Assembly (NCBI GenBank): GCA_030248135.1
Contig: JASANC010003292.1
Location: 1 to 64,000, forward strand
Length of the DNA stretch: 64,000 nt
Reading direction: 5' to 3'
From: Theristus sp. LFF4_11
Taxonomy: Eukaryota > Nematoda > Chromadorea > Monhysterida > Xyalidae
A program made the translations under genes and the position numbers. This document shows, in pieces, positions 25,519-37,023 of the stretch (position 1 is its first letter; every line of letters starts with the position of its first letter). A model generated the notes under the pieces. It ran no database searches. It saw only the letters and a list, made by a program, of their open reading frames with translations, and was not told the DNA's origin.

Positions 25519-25562
25519 GTGTGCTGCGTGTCGCACTTGATGGTTTCACTATCAGTGGCCAT
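21154..25562 (-). CDS. Gustatory-receptor-like 7TM protein (LITE-1/GUR/Gr family), 509 aa
   Basis: Nine in-phase exons: 25562-25113, 22881-22662, 22568-22409, 22318-22201, 22111-21906, 21782-21692, 21601-21533, 21456-21364 and 21276-21154. The N-terminus is cytosolic and acidic, with ten consecutive Asp encoded by a GTC repeat on the plus strand (about 25489-25518). Hydrophobic segments follow: TCSWLLYTFFLLALNAHLFC, TGVKPAVVLIALSACLI, TLFVTGIILIEH, YSVLLVPLVTMLEVAPLIYF, WILFSLAWSLMIVSFTAYF, LVWTVLQIIIALLHLGFIC. The last is GVTTYTLFLYRMG, which recalls the TM7 TYhhhhhQF signature of the insect Gr and nematode GUR/LITE-1 family, with M-G replacing Q-F. Such proteins have an intracellular N-terminus and sense tastants or light. 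Family assignment is moderately sure; the ligand is unknown. Intron 1 (2.2 kb) holds the satellite and a fold-back element. Confidence 0.75.
23083..23188. repeat. Near-perfect 28-bp-arm hairpin
   Basis: 'attgccggtgtcatgccata'..'ttttgacc' at 23083-23110 is the exact inverse of 23161-23188. Inner parts also pair (ctattttgacc with ggtcaaaatatgg). It is a short palindromic, MITE-like sequence inside intron 1 of the receptor gene. Confidence 0.8.
23303..24058. mobile_element. Fold-back element with ~290-bp inverted arms
   Basis: The left arm (23303-~23600) and right arm (~23765-24058) are inverted copies beginning 'ctacagtctatctggctaat'. They run through 'gctcctcacgctccgcac' and 'tgggaacgggattc' into diverged interior pairs ('gcgacgacgtcg', 'aaagagcgt.ccgc'). 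There is no coding capacity. Both flanks are TAGTC-type repeats (23270-23300 and from 24062), so it appears to have inserted into the pentanucleotide array. Confidence 0.85.
24062..25030. repeat. Pentanucleotide satellite: (GTCTA)n then (GTTTA)n
   Basis: About 760 bp of GTCTA units with a few indels (near 24283, 24300, 24353, 24430) and one GTCCACTCTA variant (about 24652). It switches at about 24826 to about 160 bp of pure GTTTA units ending at 24988, then decayed GTCTA to about 25030. It lies wholly within intron 1 of the receptor gene. Confidence 0.97.
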
Positions 25563-26310
25563 GATTTCTCCACTCTTTGAATTTATTTCACTTTTCAACT
25601 AACAGTACAGTATGAGACCAAAAGCAATTTTTACATTAAAATGAAATTGGATAAGTTTCAAAAGAGCAAAATGACATAATAATTAATTGTAGATAAAAAT
25701 TGACCATGTGCACCGGTTTTTGTGTTCTGTCACCAAGAATTGGTTTGATAAATTTCATTGACATATTGTTAGTTCAGATAAATAAGTATCTAGATACACT
25801 CAAAAGTAGAACCGTATGTTTGTGCTGCGATATGTGCTGATCGATATGATAAAATCCAACATTAAATTTTATTAAGTAATACATACGAATATACTAGCAT
25901 GTACAATTGTAGCTTCATGTATAACTAATCCATAAGGATCAGGTTGTATCATGTGCATCAATTTGCTCTAATTTATGGCCATGCATTGTTTTCGGTTTTG
26001 GCTGCATGACTAGAATTCAGTTTTCAAGTAACTTTGTTGGTTCTTGAGAAAACAACAAAATTGAGTTTTTTTTTCTTGCATCAATCTGTCCGAATGAACC
26101 TCTTGCATTCTTTTCCTTCATGAAACAAGAAGCAAACTGCAGACAATGGCGGTTTTCTGTCTTTGTGCGTTAATCACAATACCGTTCGTGGTTTGCTAGC
26201 ACCATCGTATAGAAACAGTGATGAATTCAAAAACAAAATGCAAAGACAATGAAGTAAATCAATAACTTGAATTAGTTGTCATTTTGACATGATATACCCA
26301 CTCGGCTCGT

Positions 26311-27183
26311 GTACTATTCCGGCCCGCGAAATTCCGGCCCGAAGAATTCCGGCCCGCTCATTCCGGCCCGAAGAATTCCGGCCTGAAGAATTCCGGCCCG
26401 AAGAATTGCGGCCCGAAGAATTCCGGCCCGGAGAATTCCGGCCCGACGAATTTTCGCCAGCACGAACAATATTTAACCACGAAGTGATTTTTGGTAATCA
26501 AATATCGATTGGTAATAATTATTCACAACGTGAATAAATAAATTCATACAGCTAGTTTAAACCTTTGTTAGCCGAGGAGAATTATGTATACCTGAGGTTT
26601 GTATTTTTGTTCCAGCAAGTTCAACATAATGACTTGCGTTTCAGCACTAGTGCCCCCCCCCTCGAAATTTGCTTGACACCCCACCCAGCGAAAATTGTTA
26701 AAACAAGACATTTTTTGAAGCAAAAAAGTCACGTCTGAAATAATGAAAACGCAAACCAACCAGCAAGATCACGCAAATCAGATAATGCAGAAATGATACC
26801 AAAAAGGACAAAACACAGCACAAACAAAAATCAGTTAACAAGTGATGGTTCACAAATCCTGGTTCGTGATAAAAAAAATTTTCTTTATTATGTTGAAAAA
26901 GGTTCCTCTTTCCAAAAAATCAATTAACAACATGAACTAAAATCAATTTCCAAACATCATTGAAAATATACTGTAACATGTGAACATCGATATTTGATTA
27001 CCAAACAACACTTCGTGGTTTAATATTGTTCGTGCTGGCGAAAATTCGTCGGGCCGGAATTCTCCGGGCCGGAATTCTTCGGGCCGGAATTCTCCGGGCC
27101 GGAATTCTTCGGGCCGGAATTCTTCGGGCCGGAATGAGCGGGCCGGAACTCTTCAGGCCGGAATTAGCGGGCCGGAATTGTAC
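26311..27183. mobile_element. Fold-back element with 15-bp subterminal repeats
   Basis: The left end (26311-26512) carries about eight copies of the 15-mer AATTCCGGCCCGAAG, followed by 'ttttcgccagcacgaacaat', 'ttaaccacgaagtg' and 'ggtaatcaaatatcga'. The right end (26990-27183) carries the inverse of all these. The outermost sequence is GTACNATTCCGGCCCG on both sides. The centre (about 26513-26989) has no convincing ORF. It is a non-autonomous element of FB/Foldback type. Confidence 0.9.
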
Positions 27184-27404
27184 CCCCCCCTACCCACTCA
27201 CTCACTGGTTAAACCGGAGGTTGCTAAGTTACAAAGGCATCATCATTGTTCAGGTGTTTTCTTGAAATTTGAGACTTTTGACAGTGTTTTCAACAAAAGC
27301 GTTCAATAAATTATCATCTAAAAGTCAGAAACCCAGTGGAACAGAACGCAGTAAGCAAAAAGTTGGAATAAACAAGGATAATCGGCCAAACAGCTGATTG
27401 AAAC

Positions 27405-30400
27405 ATGTCACTGGATCCGTACGAAGCGTACATCATGGCAGAAGTAGAGGCTCTGGCGGGCGTGCACGATGGAAAGATTCCAGATGATGATACAAGTCAA
27501 CAAACAGATCCAGATGCAGAAACCACAAATGATTATCGAAACGAAAAGATGCAAGAATCGAAAGAGTTTGACGATGGCAGCGCACTAAGAACTGTAACTT
27601 GCATGACAGGAACAGCTTGCACTTTTGTTGCTCTCGAGTGTTTTCCACAGTTGTGACTGTTTCTTTTCAGGTTGAACACTCTCCAGCAGCATCGCCCCGT
27701 CCTGAGTCGATTGGCAGCCGTGAAGCACCACCGGTGAATATGATTCAACTGCTGTCACGTCAGAGTATCGCAAAAAACGTCTTTTTGCAGCCTGGCGACA
27801 GTGCCATTGAAGGTGACGCTGAGCCGATGTTGAAAGAGCCGCAGAAGAAAAAGAAAAGTGGCTGCGTTCGGTGAGCGTTGCGTACGTGCTGACTGATTTT
27901 AAATTTACCGCAGTTGATACGGTCCACTGAACAGCAACGTTAAAAAAACATAATTTCACAATTCTATTCGCAGGCTGATGTCCTTTCTTTTGTCAGAAGT
28001 CGGGCTTTTGTTGGTGGTTGTGGTGTTCATTGTTTTGGGTGGACTTCTGTTTCGAGCCATTGAAATTCCTGCTGAACACGATGCCGCCAAGGGTGCCTGG
28101 GCGCATGCCGTTTGGATTGAGGTCAATTGAGAAAGTGCTTTCATTACAAAAAGGGGTATCATTGAGACACTCTGTCAGTAGTTGAGAGACGATCTGAGTT
28201 ACAAAATGCTTACTACGAGACGTTGCTAGGGTTACAAATCAATTCAAGAGCAGTTGAGCGAAGTCCTTGTCTTAACACATCAAGTGGGCATGCGACAGCG
28301 GCAAGCCACATACTCATTACTGATTTGTCGACGACTCCACTTGCCAAGTGCCGGTAGTCTCTGTCCAAGAAAAACTCTGCAGTCAGCTTTGGTTACGGCT
28401 AAATTTAAGGGTGCGGCTAGGCTAGTCCGTTTGTCGGCCGGCCAGTTTGGCAGATTGGTACGTCGGTAAGTCGGTGTGGCCGCAGTCCAGCAAGTCTTGA
28501 GCTCGGGCGATTTGCTTACGCTTACCAAGCTCATCGTTTCCGAAATCGTCCTTCCGTCACGGTTTCAACTCTTGAGACAATCCCTAAAATATCGTGAAAT
28601 TGGAAAAAAACACTGTGCTTGAGAGCCGTTTGCTTGTACAATGCAAGAAACGTGCATTGCACTGCAGATGGCAGACAAAACCTCTGCTCTGTCCAACAGA
28701 CGTCTCTCGGCTCACACAGTATTGATATGATGCACCCGCGAACAGCTGGGCGTTGCAGCGTGTTGTTCATTGTTTTCAGAAAAACCGCACAAAGCTGGCG
28801 CAAGACATTCAAGATATCACAAAGCGAGCACTTGCCAACGATCCTGCGATCTCGGCCAGCGGCAAAATCGCGCGCGTTTGGGCGATTGATGAGTACAAGA
28901 AGGCGAGTGAACGCACAACGTGCAAGGCGACAATCGGCACAACCCGTTTGTTAAGTTTCGACTCTGCAAACTGATGAATCAAGTGTTTCTTGTGCTTGCA
29001 GTTGCTGAACGAGCAGCAAACACGAATCATAAACGCAATCGAGGAGGGCTACGATGGCACCGTGCACGGAGACAATGCGGCTGACTACAAGGTGCCGCAG
29101 CAACTGGCTGCCAATGCTGTCGCACTGCACTACAGTTTCTACCGTATTCGGTCTCGCTCAACATACGATATCTTACTGAAAACGTATCTCGCTGTCAGAC
29201 AAAAAAACTGACAACAACACCCGGCATCGAGTTTTTTGTTAATTCCGTTCACCCTTCAATAATTCTGCTTGATGAGTTCAACATCGTGTCGAGACCGAAT
29301 GAACAGTAGATACTGTACTTTGTGGGCCGCACGATTTTTGGCCTTTTACGGCAACTTTTGCAGAAATCGTTGTTGTTCAATCGTTTTTTGTTGTTGTCTT
29401 ATTACAACAGGAAGATTGCGACCACCGGAAAGAATCGTGCGGCTGGAAGAGCAGTGAGGAGGAGTACAGCTGGAGTCCGCTAAGTGCCATTCTGTTCACA
29501 GCCAGCATTCTCACCACCATTGGTAAGTGCGCCGCGAGTTGCGAGAAAGCAAACAATTGAGCAAAGGCGATGGCGCTTGCTGAGCACATGAACACTACAG
29601 GCTACGGACACATCGCGCCCGCGAGCGAGTCCGGCCGTCTCGTGTGCATCCTGTACGGCGTGGTCGCAGTGCCGCTGCTCTCGATCTTCCTGATGCGCGT
29701 GGGCGCCGCGTTCGCACGTGCCTTCACCGTCATGTCAGCGGCCATACGTTGCTCCCAGACCAGCAACCAAAACAGCGAACACATCGAAATACTCGTTGCA
29801 GATACAATCGCGTCGACTGCCGCTCTTGCCACCGGCGTCGCAAGGACACGCTGAAACAGAACTATCGCGATCGAGGGATTCTGCCGCAGCAGTCACCCCC
29901 GTCAACGCCAAAGGTAGAAAAACGGGTGCAAACGGCGCACAAGTTTTGAAAGGCGTGCCCGAGGAATAAAGGATGCTGCATTTCTTACACCGTTATCAGT
30001 GGAAAATTATAATTTTTATCATGGAACATTCAGTCAACGAAACAGCCGGTCCCATCGTGAAAATTCTTGTTTTCTCAGCTTTATTCTTTACTCGCTAACT
30101 GGCATGTTCTTGTCAAGGATTCCACGTCGAAAACGTCGCTTATCGGAGATGAATTTTCGCCGGCTCAGCAGCCAGTTGTTGTGATGACGCAGGTTCGGTT
30201 CTGTTCTGTTTCGAATAAAACAGTACAGACTAAGACTAACTTTGACGTCAACAGTGTACTATAGAACATCAATGTTGTAACAGATGTTGCATAGCAGCCA
30301 TCACACATGCAGAGCATCAATGTTGTAATCTACGTACTCTACACATCTGCATTCGCAGTTTGAGCGAACCGTGAACTCAACGCGCTACCACTACGAGCGC

Positions 30401-31451
30401 GCGCCGTCTCCAAAGTCAAACGTTCTCTTGACGGTCATCGTTTATCTCGTGCTGGGCGCTGCTGTGTTCAGTGCCATCGAAACACAATGGTCAATGGTGA
30501 ATGCGTTTTATTGCTGGTGAGCGTTTGCCGTTATATGTGAAATGGTCGAATTGCATTCGATTCGCATGTTTTGAAAAGAAAACTGAGCGCAAGCTCTAAT
30601 TAAAAGTTAAATCCTGTGTTTTTTTGCTTTTGGTTGTGTTGCCCCTTGTTTTTGGTTCGAACAGTCTAGCCGACAGATTAGCTTTGTGAGTTGTTCCCAT
30701 TGCAACACAATTTTTACGCTTCACAGTGTGACGAGGCGTAAAGACATCGTCACTCATGTCTTACAGTTTTGTCACTCTGACCACGATTGGATTCGGCGAC
30801 ATGGTGCCTGGCTACGGTCACCCCGGCTGGCTGGGCATTGTGCTGATGCTGCTAGCATTCGTCTACATCATCGTTGGACTGGCACTCATTGGAATGGCCA
30901 TTGATATTGCGACCGCCTCCGTGGAGTTGGCTAGTCATTCATACACTAAACCTCTTTTCTGTAGTGGTGATTTCGACAGAGGTCGTGAAAATCGTGAAAA
31001 AGCAAAACTGTTCACAGTTGTCCTGAATGCAATCGGTGCACCGCGTTGAAGTGTTTCTGATCGATCGTTACAGCTTGCCGATGACGACGAAGAACAAAAG
31101 GAAGAAACAAACACACCAGACAAGGCAACAAACCATGAACGCGACCGGAAAGCAACCGAATTGAAAGAGCTCGCTAGGAAGATGGAGAAAAAGAAGGCCA
31201 AGGAACGAAAACGACTAGAAAACGGCCTCGATGACGATGCTTTGTTCGTTTGCTGAGATTTTTTAAAGAAGCCCATCCAAGTTAACTTCTCAGCAGAAAT
31301 GCAAGATATCTGTTGAATTTTCAGGTACTCAGACGACAGTCCCGCTGATGTTGCTGATGTACCACCAATAAAGAAACCAACCGAAAGCGACCCAGTCGGT
31401 TACGACACGTACGATCTCGTGGAACAAGCGAAGAATGTCGGCCGTTTCTGA
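27405..31451 (+). CDS. Two-pore-domain potassium channel, TWK type (channel 2)
   Basis: Exons: 27405-27593, 27671-27870, 27974-28121, 28780-28902, 29002-29091, 29411-29522, 29601-29733, 29802-29913, 30118-30192, 30359-30516, 30767-~30930, 31075-~31248 and ~31326-31451. TM1 is VGLLLVVVVFIVLGGLLFRA. The cap carries EDCDHRKESCGW, and pore 1 is ASILTTIGYGHI. TM2 (VVAVPLLSIFLMRVGA) ends in a basic CRSCHRRRK patch. TM3 is LLTVIVYLVLGAAVFSAIE, pore 2 VTLTTIGFGDMVPG, and TM4 IVLMLLAFVYIIVGLALIGM. An acidic/basic cytosolic tail follows. The donor at 29733 was chosen because it restores the TM2/linker alignment with channel 1. The exon 4 donor is GC, not GT. The donor after TM4 is ambiguous. Function is as for channel 1: background K+ conductance. 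Confidence 0.9.
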
Positions 31452-31585
31452 AGTATTGTCGCGACATACAATGGATGAAACTGCTGTCCTGTCAACATTG
31501 TATCTAGAAACAGTGCAAATCCACTGGCCCACCTCCACTCGGCGTGTACATTGTTCACGACCATGCTAACAAAATTTACCATAAC

Positions 31586-31853
31586 ATACCGTAAAGTCTT
31601 GCATATAAGGTCTCCTTATATGAATTTGAAAATTGAAAATTTCTGAAAAAAGTGGAATTTCGTGTGACAACCTTATAAGTGGGAGGAGGTCTTATAAAAC
31701 GAACATTAGGAATTCCGGGTCTTATAAACGGGGTAAGATTTCGACCAAGTCAAAATTTTGAATTTTTTGGTTTCCCGCCGTGTGACACTCCGCCCACTTT
31801 TGGGTGGGGGTCTTATAAGTGGGAGGAACCTTATATGCAAGACTTTACGGTAT
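31586..31853. mobile_element. MITE with 26-bp perfect TIR (ATACCGTAAAG ends)
   Basis: Ends 'ataccgtaaagtcttgcata'..'taaggt' are exact inverted copies. The interior repeats 'cttataagtgggagga' twice and has no coding capacity. It shares the ATACCGTA terminus with the elements at 39822 and 55553. Confidence 0.9.
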
Positions 31854-32010
31854 TTTTATGGTCATGCTGTTTACAGTTTCACACATTCTCTTCCGACGTG
31901 TTTTAATGAAAAATTAGAAGGCCGGTATTTATTACATGAAAACACTATTGCATGAAATGCACTTTTCATTTCCCTAAATTAATTCGAACAACAGGTTGAG
32001 CTGAGCCCTC

Positions 32011-32707
32011 TACAGGGTGGCGCATAAGCAGTGTATCAATTTTTGACAGCTCATATCTCGCCAACCAATTTTGATAAAATTTTCACAGGGTGTTCCTTAA
32101 AGAATACCTTACAAATCTGCAAAATTTCAGCACAATCCGACCAAAAAGGGCTGTGTAACCGGAGAAAATTCCAAAAACAATCAATTTCTTTTCCGACGCA
32201 CGGTCACAAACTTTCAAACCAAATAACCACCAAAAAATGATACAGATCATTGAAAAAAAGACAAGAACTGCTTCGAAAACGGAACAGGTAGCAGCTGCAA
32301 TGGCACAGAGAAGTCCGCGCCGCGCAAGTCGGTCAACTTCGACATGTGCAGAAAGATGACGTCGTCAGTCGCAGGAAGAGCACAAAAACGCATTGATGCT
32401 GGTGGTGGTCATTTTGAAAAACACTAGTTTGTCTGTGTTTTTTTTAATGATCTGTGTCATTTTTATGTGGTCATTTGATTTGAAAATTTGGGTCTGCGCG
32501 TCGAAAAAAAAACGAGAAAATTGTTTTTTTTTCAGAATTTTGTTCGTTACACAGCGACAGCCTTCTTCAGTCGGATTGTGCTGAAAGTTTGCACGTGTTT
32601 AAGTTATTCTATCGAGAACAGGCCCTGTAAATTTTATCGAAATCGGTTCATTGGTTGGCAAGACATAAGCTGTCAAAGGTTATACCTTATTTATGCACCA
32701 CCCTGTA
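32011..32707. mobile_element. Mariner-like non-autonomous element, ~85-bp TIR
   Basis: Starts TACAGGGTGGCGCATAAG and ends with the inverse of TACAGGGTGGTGCATAA. Similarity continues inward ('ttttgacagctcatatctcg', 'ccaaccaatt', 'gataaaattt.cacaggg'). TA at both edges fits a Tc1/mariner target. The remaining sequence from 31454 to 33660 has no supported gene. Confidence 0.8.
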
Positions 32708-33663
32708 TTTCATTTGAAACAAAACAAGCGGAAGCAAACACTCCTTATTTTGTTGTTGAAGTCTTTGTAAAGCTGAATTGACACCATCCCCGTAAGTTTC
32801 CAGGTACAAGTGGACGCCCGTTCGAAAGTTCACAACCGTATGTACATTGTGGGTGTTTTTCAAAGAGCGCAAAGTGAAAGTGTCATGAAAAGCCACTAAG
32901 ATTTTCTAGCAAAACTATTCATTTGACGCCAACAGAAACCATATTGTGTAGTGAGTTCCTACTCTGTGATTCGCTTATTAAGTTATGTTCAGTAAATTAC
33001 TTGTTTACTTGTTTGAGTTCCGCTAAAAAGGCTTTTTAAGAAAACGCATACGAGTACTGCACATCTACAACAAACTGTGAAACAACGAAGTCTGTTCGTA
33101 AGCAAAAGGCCAAACAAACATAGGCTGTCTGGCAGGTAGCACAGACCCGACACGTCTAATGACGTGACCCTGTTTACTTGGCACACACTCCGTCAGGAAA
33201 AGTCACCATCGCACAACTCTGTTACGGTATGGCCGATTAAACATGGCAGCTTTTTTCAGGGTTCAAGGAGCGCGCGAAATTTGAATGAAAGAAAAAAAAG
33301 TCACCAATCGCATGGATTATCCGCGTTCTTCTATGCATTCTTTTTCCTTTGCACACATGATTGGGAATTATTTTGGCATTTTTAAAAAAAAGTGGGGTTT
33401 TTTGTTAAATCTAATGCCTGTCAAGCAGCAATGAAAACATATTTTGTGACAATTTCACGTGATTTTTTAAATCCATGAAACGAATTAGATTGTCAATTCT
33501 TGTCAATTGTCAAACCAATAACATTACTTGCACTTGCACCTTGCCTGTCAATTATCGTTTTGTGCGCTGGTGTGGTTTCGCTTGGATCGGCACGACGGGG
33601 GCCGATGCGAATATGCTGAACTCACGTGCACTATGAAGCCAGCCAGTCAAGCATGATGACGTC

Positions 33664-34125
33664 ATGAAACGCATCAGCACAGAACTGCTTCTTTCAGCAT
33701 GCCAGTTGCATTGGCTCACTGCTGGCGACGCCACTCACTCTGAAGTCAGACTGCAAGGCCGATCGGCTGCAACGCAGCATGCACACGCACTGCATCTATT
33801 GGATGACTGCTGTTGTTTTCGTGAACGCAGCGCACGAGAGCGCGTCAATGAGCGGTCGGTTGAAGTTTGCTTGATTCAAAACTCCACTGACAACACCATA
33901 AGAATTCAATTTTGTGGCCACCATGCAGCGTTGCTTTCAGTGCCCAGTTTGCGAAAGCGGGTCGTGCTGCCCCAGCAGATGTTGTTCGAACACTACGGAC
34001 CGCCGGTGTTCTATTATGTGAAAAACGCTATCAACGGCAACAAACGAAAATTCATGCATGGCAACCGTAGGTTTACTGTAACGTTGAAATTGATGGTAAT
34101 GTTATTATCACTGTTGCTTGTATGA
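33664..34125 (+). CDS. Open frame of 153 aa, uncertain
   Basis: An open frame in an otherwise gene-poor stretch. Its middle (LFEHYGPPVFYYVKNAINGN) reads like protein. However, there is no signal peptide in this frame, the start is arbitrary, and I recognise no family. A splice acceptor (TTCTTTCAG) at about 33699 opens a different frame. It may be a real exon or chance. Confidence 0.2.
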   Translation: MKRISTELLLSACQLHWLTAGDATHSEVRLQGRSAATQHAHALHLLDDCCCFRERSARERVNERSVEVCLIQNSTDNTIRIQFCGHHAALLSVPSLRKRVVLPQQMLFEHYGPPVFYYVKNAINGNKRKFMHGNRRFTVTLKLMVMLLSLLLV

Positions 34126-34392
34126 TTGACTGCCGGAGTTCCCGAGATACAAAAGTTTTGAACATGAAAACAGTTTTCCCACCACCCCACGGCTGCAAGT
34201 AAACCGAAACAATCATATTCCGCTTTTTGAATGCGCAGAGAGCGCACCTTTCTCTAATTTTTCTCTAGTTTTAGGACTCATCCTGTATGGGAATTTCAAT
34301 TCGGGCAAGCGATTCAAAGTTGTTACAGTGATTCGGGTTTCAAGATATGATAGGGTCACATAGTTATAAAAATAAAAGATATATAATATGAC

Positions 34393-34613
34393 TTATTTTT
34401 TCAAACGTGTCATACTAAAATGACGTCATATGCCGCAAAACATGGGCTGGTTGTTCACAGCATACCAGACTTCCCGTTTAGCCGATTTCTTCCCGTAAAC
34501 AAATGGTGAATGTCGAATCAGCAACACCAAACTGAAATTTTAGTGCCTGTACTTTGACAAACGGGCGTTTTTAAGCAAATGACGTCCTTTTAGCCCGGAC
34601 ACGTTTGAATAAA
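34393..34613 (-). mobile_element. MITE, copy 1 of a two-copy family
   Basis: Terminal inverted repeats 'ttttttcaaacgtgtc..act' and its inverse near 34585-34613, both followed inward by 'aaatgacgtca'-like sequence. The minus strand matches 55243-55436 across most of its length ('tttgtcaaagt.caggcacta', 'tttacgggaagaa.tcggct'). Confidence 0.75.
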
Positions 34614-34680
34614 TCCACAATACATACATGAAGTTGACTTTGACTGGTTGCTGCACGTGCGCACAACAGGCGATCGCCAA

Positions 34681-35001
34681 TCAGGTTGCACAACCAACCA
34701 TTGAATCTAGTAGCTGTGAACCCAGCCTCTTGGTTTGGAACTTGTTTCCTTGCGCATTTGGCTGACGTTTAAAGGTGCTGGTAGTTTTGTTAGCTGTTCG
34801 CGCGTTGTTTAAAATTTGCACCAACATTTCATTGCAGCGAAAGTCAGCATGTACCAAGGCGCGTTCATTCGCCCGATCGACCCAAACGATTACGTGAAAC
34901 TGGCTGAATATAAAAGGAAGGCGGTCGAGAAAAATGACCATCATGATCATGGTATAAATCAGTATCGTAATTGGTATGTGTTTCGTTAAAGAGAATTTCA
35001 T
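34681..35001 (-). CDS. Possible first exon of a signal-anchored protein, uncertain
   Basis: An ATG at 35001 opens a frame with a strong hydrophobic segment (HIPITILIYTMIMMVIFL) near the N-terminus and a polar stretch after it, up to a stop at 34681. It could be a type II membrane or secreted protein exon, but I could not find a convincing following exon and recognise no family. Confidence 0.25.
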   Translation of the reverse strand: MKFSLTKHIPITILIYTMIMMVIFLDRLPFIFSQFHVIVWVDRANERALVHADFRCNEMLVQILNNARTANKTTSTFKRQPNAQGNKFQTKRLGSQLLDSMVGCAT

Positions 35002-35637
35002 GGTTGACCGATGATTCCAGTGATAAAAAAATAATAACGAACTTCAAGTCAATTTCAAATTTTATTTGAATGTTCTTTCAGTTGAATCGCAAATTCCATC
35101 ACTGAACACTGAAAATTCAGACGACAGGAAAGGAAACAACTGAAGACGAAAGAAAACTTCAGAGCTTAATGATTTTATTAATCTCACAGCGAACAAACTT
35201 CACTCCGCAACCGAAACCTGAGAAATCACAAAAGCTATACATTGTTACATAAGTGATTATTGAAAAATCGAGATTGCAAAACAAGTTATATTCATAATGC
35301 TACGCATACATCAGTTTTGATAAAAATTCTAACAATGCATATTTTTAGTAATTATCAACTTATAAAATCTTACGTCAGAAAAAAGGAGATAGTACCAGCA
35401 CCAGAGAATTTACGCACAACACTGATTTAGTGTTTATAATATATAAAACAAAATATGCCTATAAATATACATATAAAAATAAAATAAAAATCACACAAAG
35501 AAAATAACCGAAGCTGTAGTTCTGTACCAAACGGTTTCTCCAAACACACCCGTATTTTAAGATCTAAAATTTTATTTTTGGCTTTTACATTTTAGTTGCT
35601 TCCACTTTTAATTCAAAAAGACAGCACAAACATGTGT

Positions 35638-36402
35638 AGTCGGACTGAATAATTTGGGACATTAGCTGATTGGCTGGTGCGTGACCTGAATAGGTTCAAA
35701 CGCAAGCCGTTAAAATTGCACTTTGCTTTTTTAATTTTTGAGTGTTTGTGTTGATGAATGTTTGGATCTTTAACAGACAAAACTTTGTTTGTAATTTATG
35801 AAATGCAGAAAAAAATTAAAAAAAGTAATTTTAAGGCGAATTTTTACTTTTTTCAGAAAAAAACGACGGCGACGGTGATGCGCTTTTGACGCTTGCAAAA
35901 ATCAATATTCGTTCAAAACGGATTGCTTTTCAAATTTTCTCTATAAAATAATTTATTAGAAAAAAAATTTCAATTAAAATTCAAACACAACAACATTTTT
36001 AGTTGTCGTTGTTGCCGTCGCCGTTATTTCTTTCGAAAAATAAATTTGTGCTTTGGAAACAGTTTCTTTTAATTTTCTGCCTCTTTGAACAGACAATTTG
36101 TGTCAATTTAAAAATACAGAAAAGCAGTTTTCTGGCCAAATTTTAATTTACATGTGTCACCGTCGTTCTATTTTCTGAAAAAATAAAAATTCGCCTTAAA
36201 CTTTACTTTTTTTGATTTTTTTTGCATTTCATAAATCTCAAACAAGTTTGGTCCACTAAAGATCCAAACATTCATCAACACAAACACTCAAAAATTAAAC
36301 AAATTAAAAAAGCAAAGTGCAATTTGAACGGCCCGCGTTTGAACCTGATCAAGTCACGCACCAGCCAATCAGCTAATGACCCAAATTACCCAGTCCGACT
36401 GG
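35638..36402. mobile_element. Fold-back element with ~240-bp inverted arms
   Basis: Left arm 'agtcggactgaataatttgg', 'acattagctgattggctgg', 'caaagtgcaa' complement, and 'gatgaatgtttggatcttta'. The right arm is the inverse, ending at 36402. Interior pairs 'aaggcgaatttttac' and 'cgacggcgacgg' also invert. A partial left arm recurs alone at 8694-8785. There is no coding capacity. From 36403 to 37023 no gene is seen. Confidence 0.85.
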
Positions 36403-37023
36403 AAAATATGCAAAAAACACCTGGAATGATGTAATATTATAAACCAATACCAATAAGCAACACAGTGGCAAGAGAGCGTGCGCACAATCGCGGCCCAAAA
36501 CGAACGATCCTCTATCGCAGTGACACGCCCTTAACAATCGGGGCCGACGAAAATTTTAATCTTTGTCACCTCTAGAGATCAGATTTGTGCCTGTTAATTG
36601 TTATTAGATCAGCAAAACCCACAAAGCTTTTTTTATAGAACTCGATGTTTTGTTTAAAGCTTAGGATCACACAAGCCAAGCGTCACCTTAACCAAATAAA
36701 AAACGACTGTGATTTGAAAAAAGTGACAAAGTATGAAAAATTGCGTTGTTGAGGACACGATTGCACACAACCGGCAAGAGACGTTTAAATAAATGCACAA
36801 CACATGTTCAGATTCAATTGAACTGATCAAAACTTTTAAATGAGAATCGACGAACGGAAGCTTATTTGAAAAAAATACAAAGTGACAGAACGGAATGAAC
36901 AATGAAATCAAACACAACTCAACAGACGTTCCTGAAGTGAAAACCGCATGAATCAACAAGACTTTCTTTAGCGTTAACATAACGGAAGAACCAAAGGCGA
37001 CATACGTCATTGCATGAAAGCAA

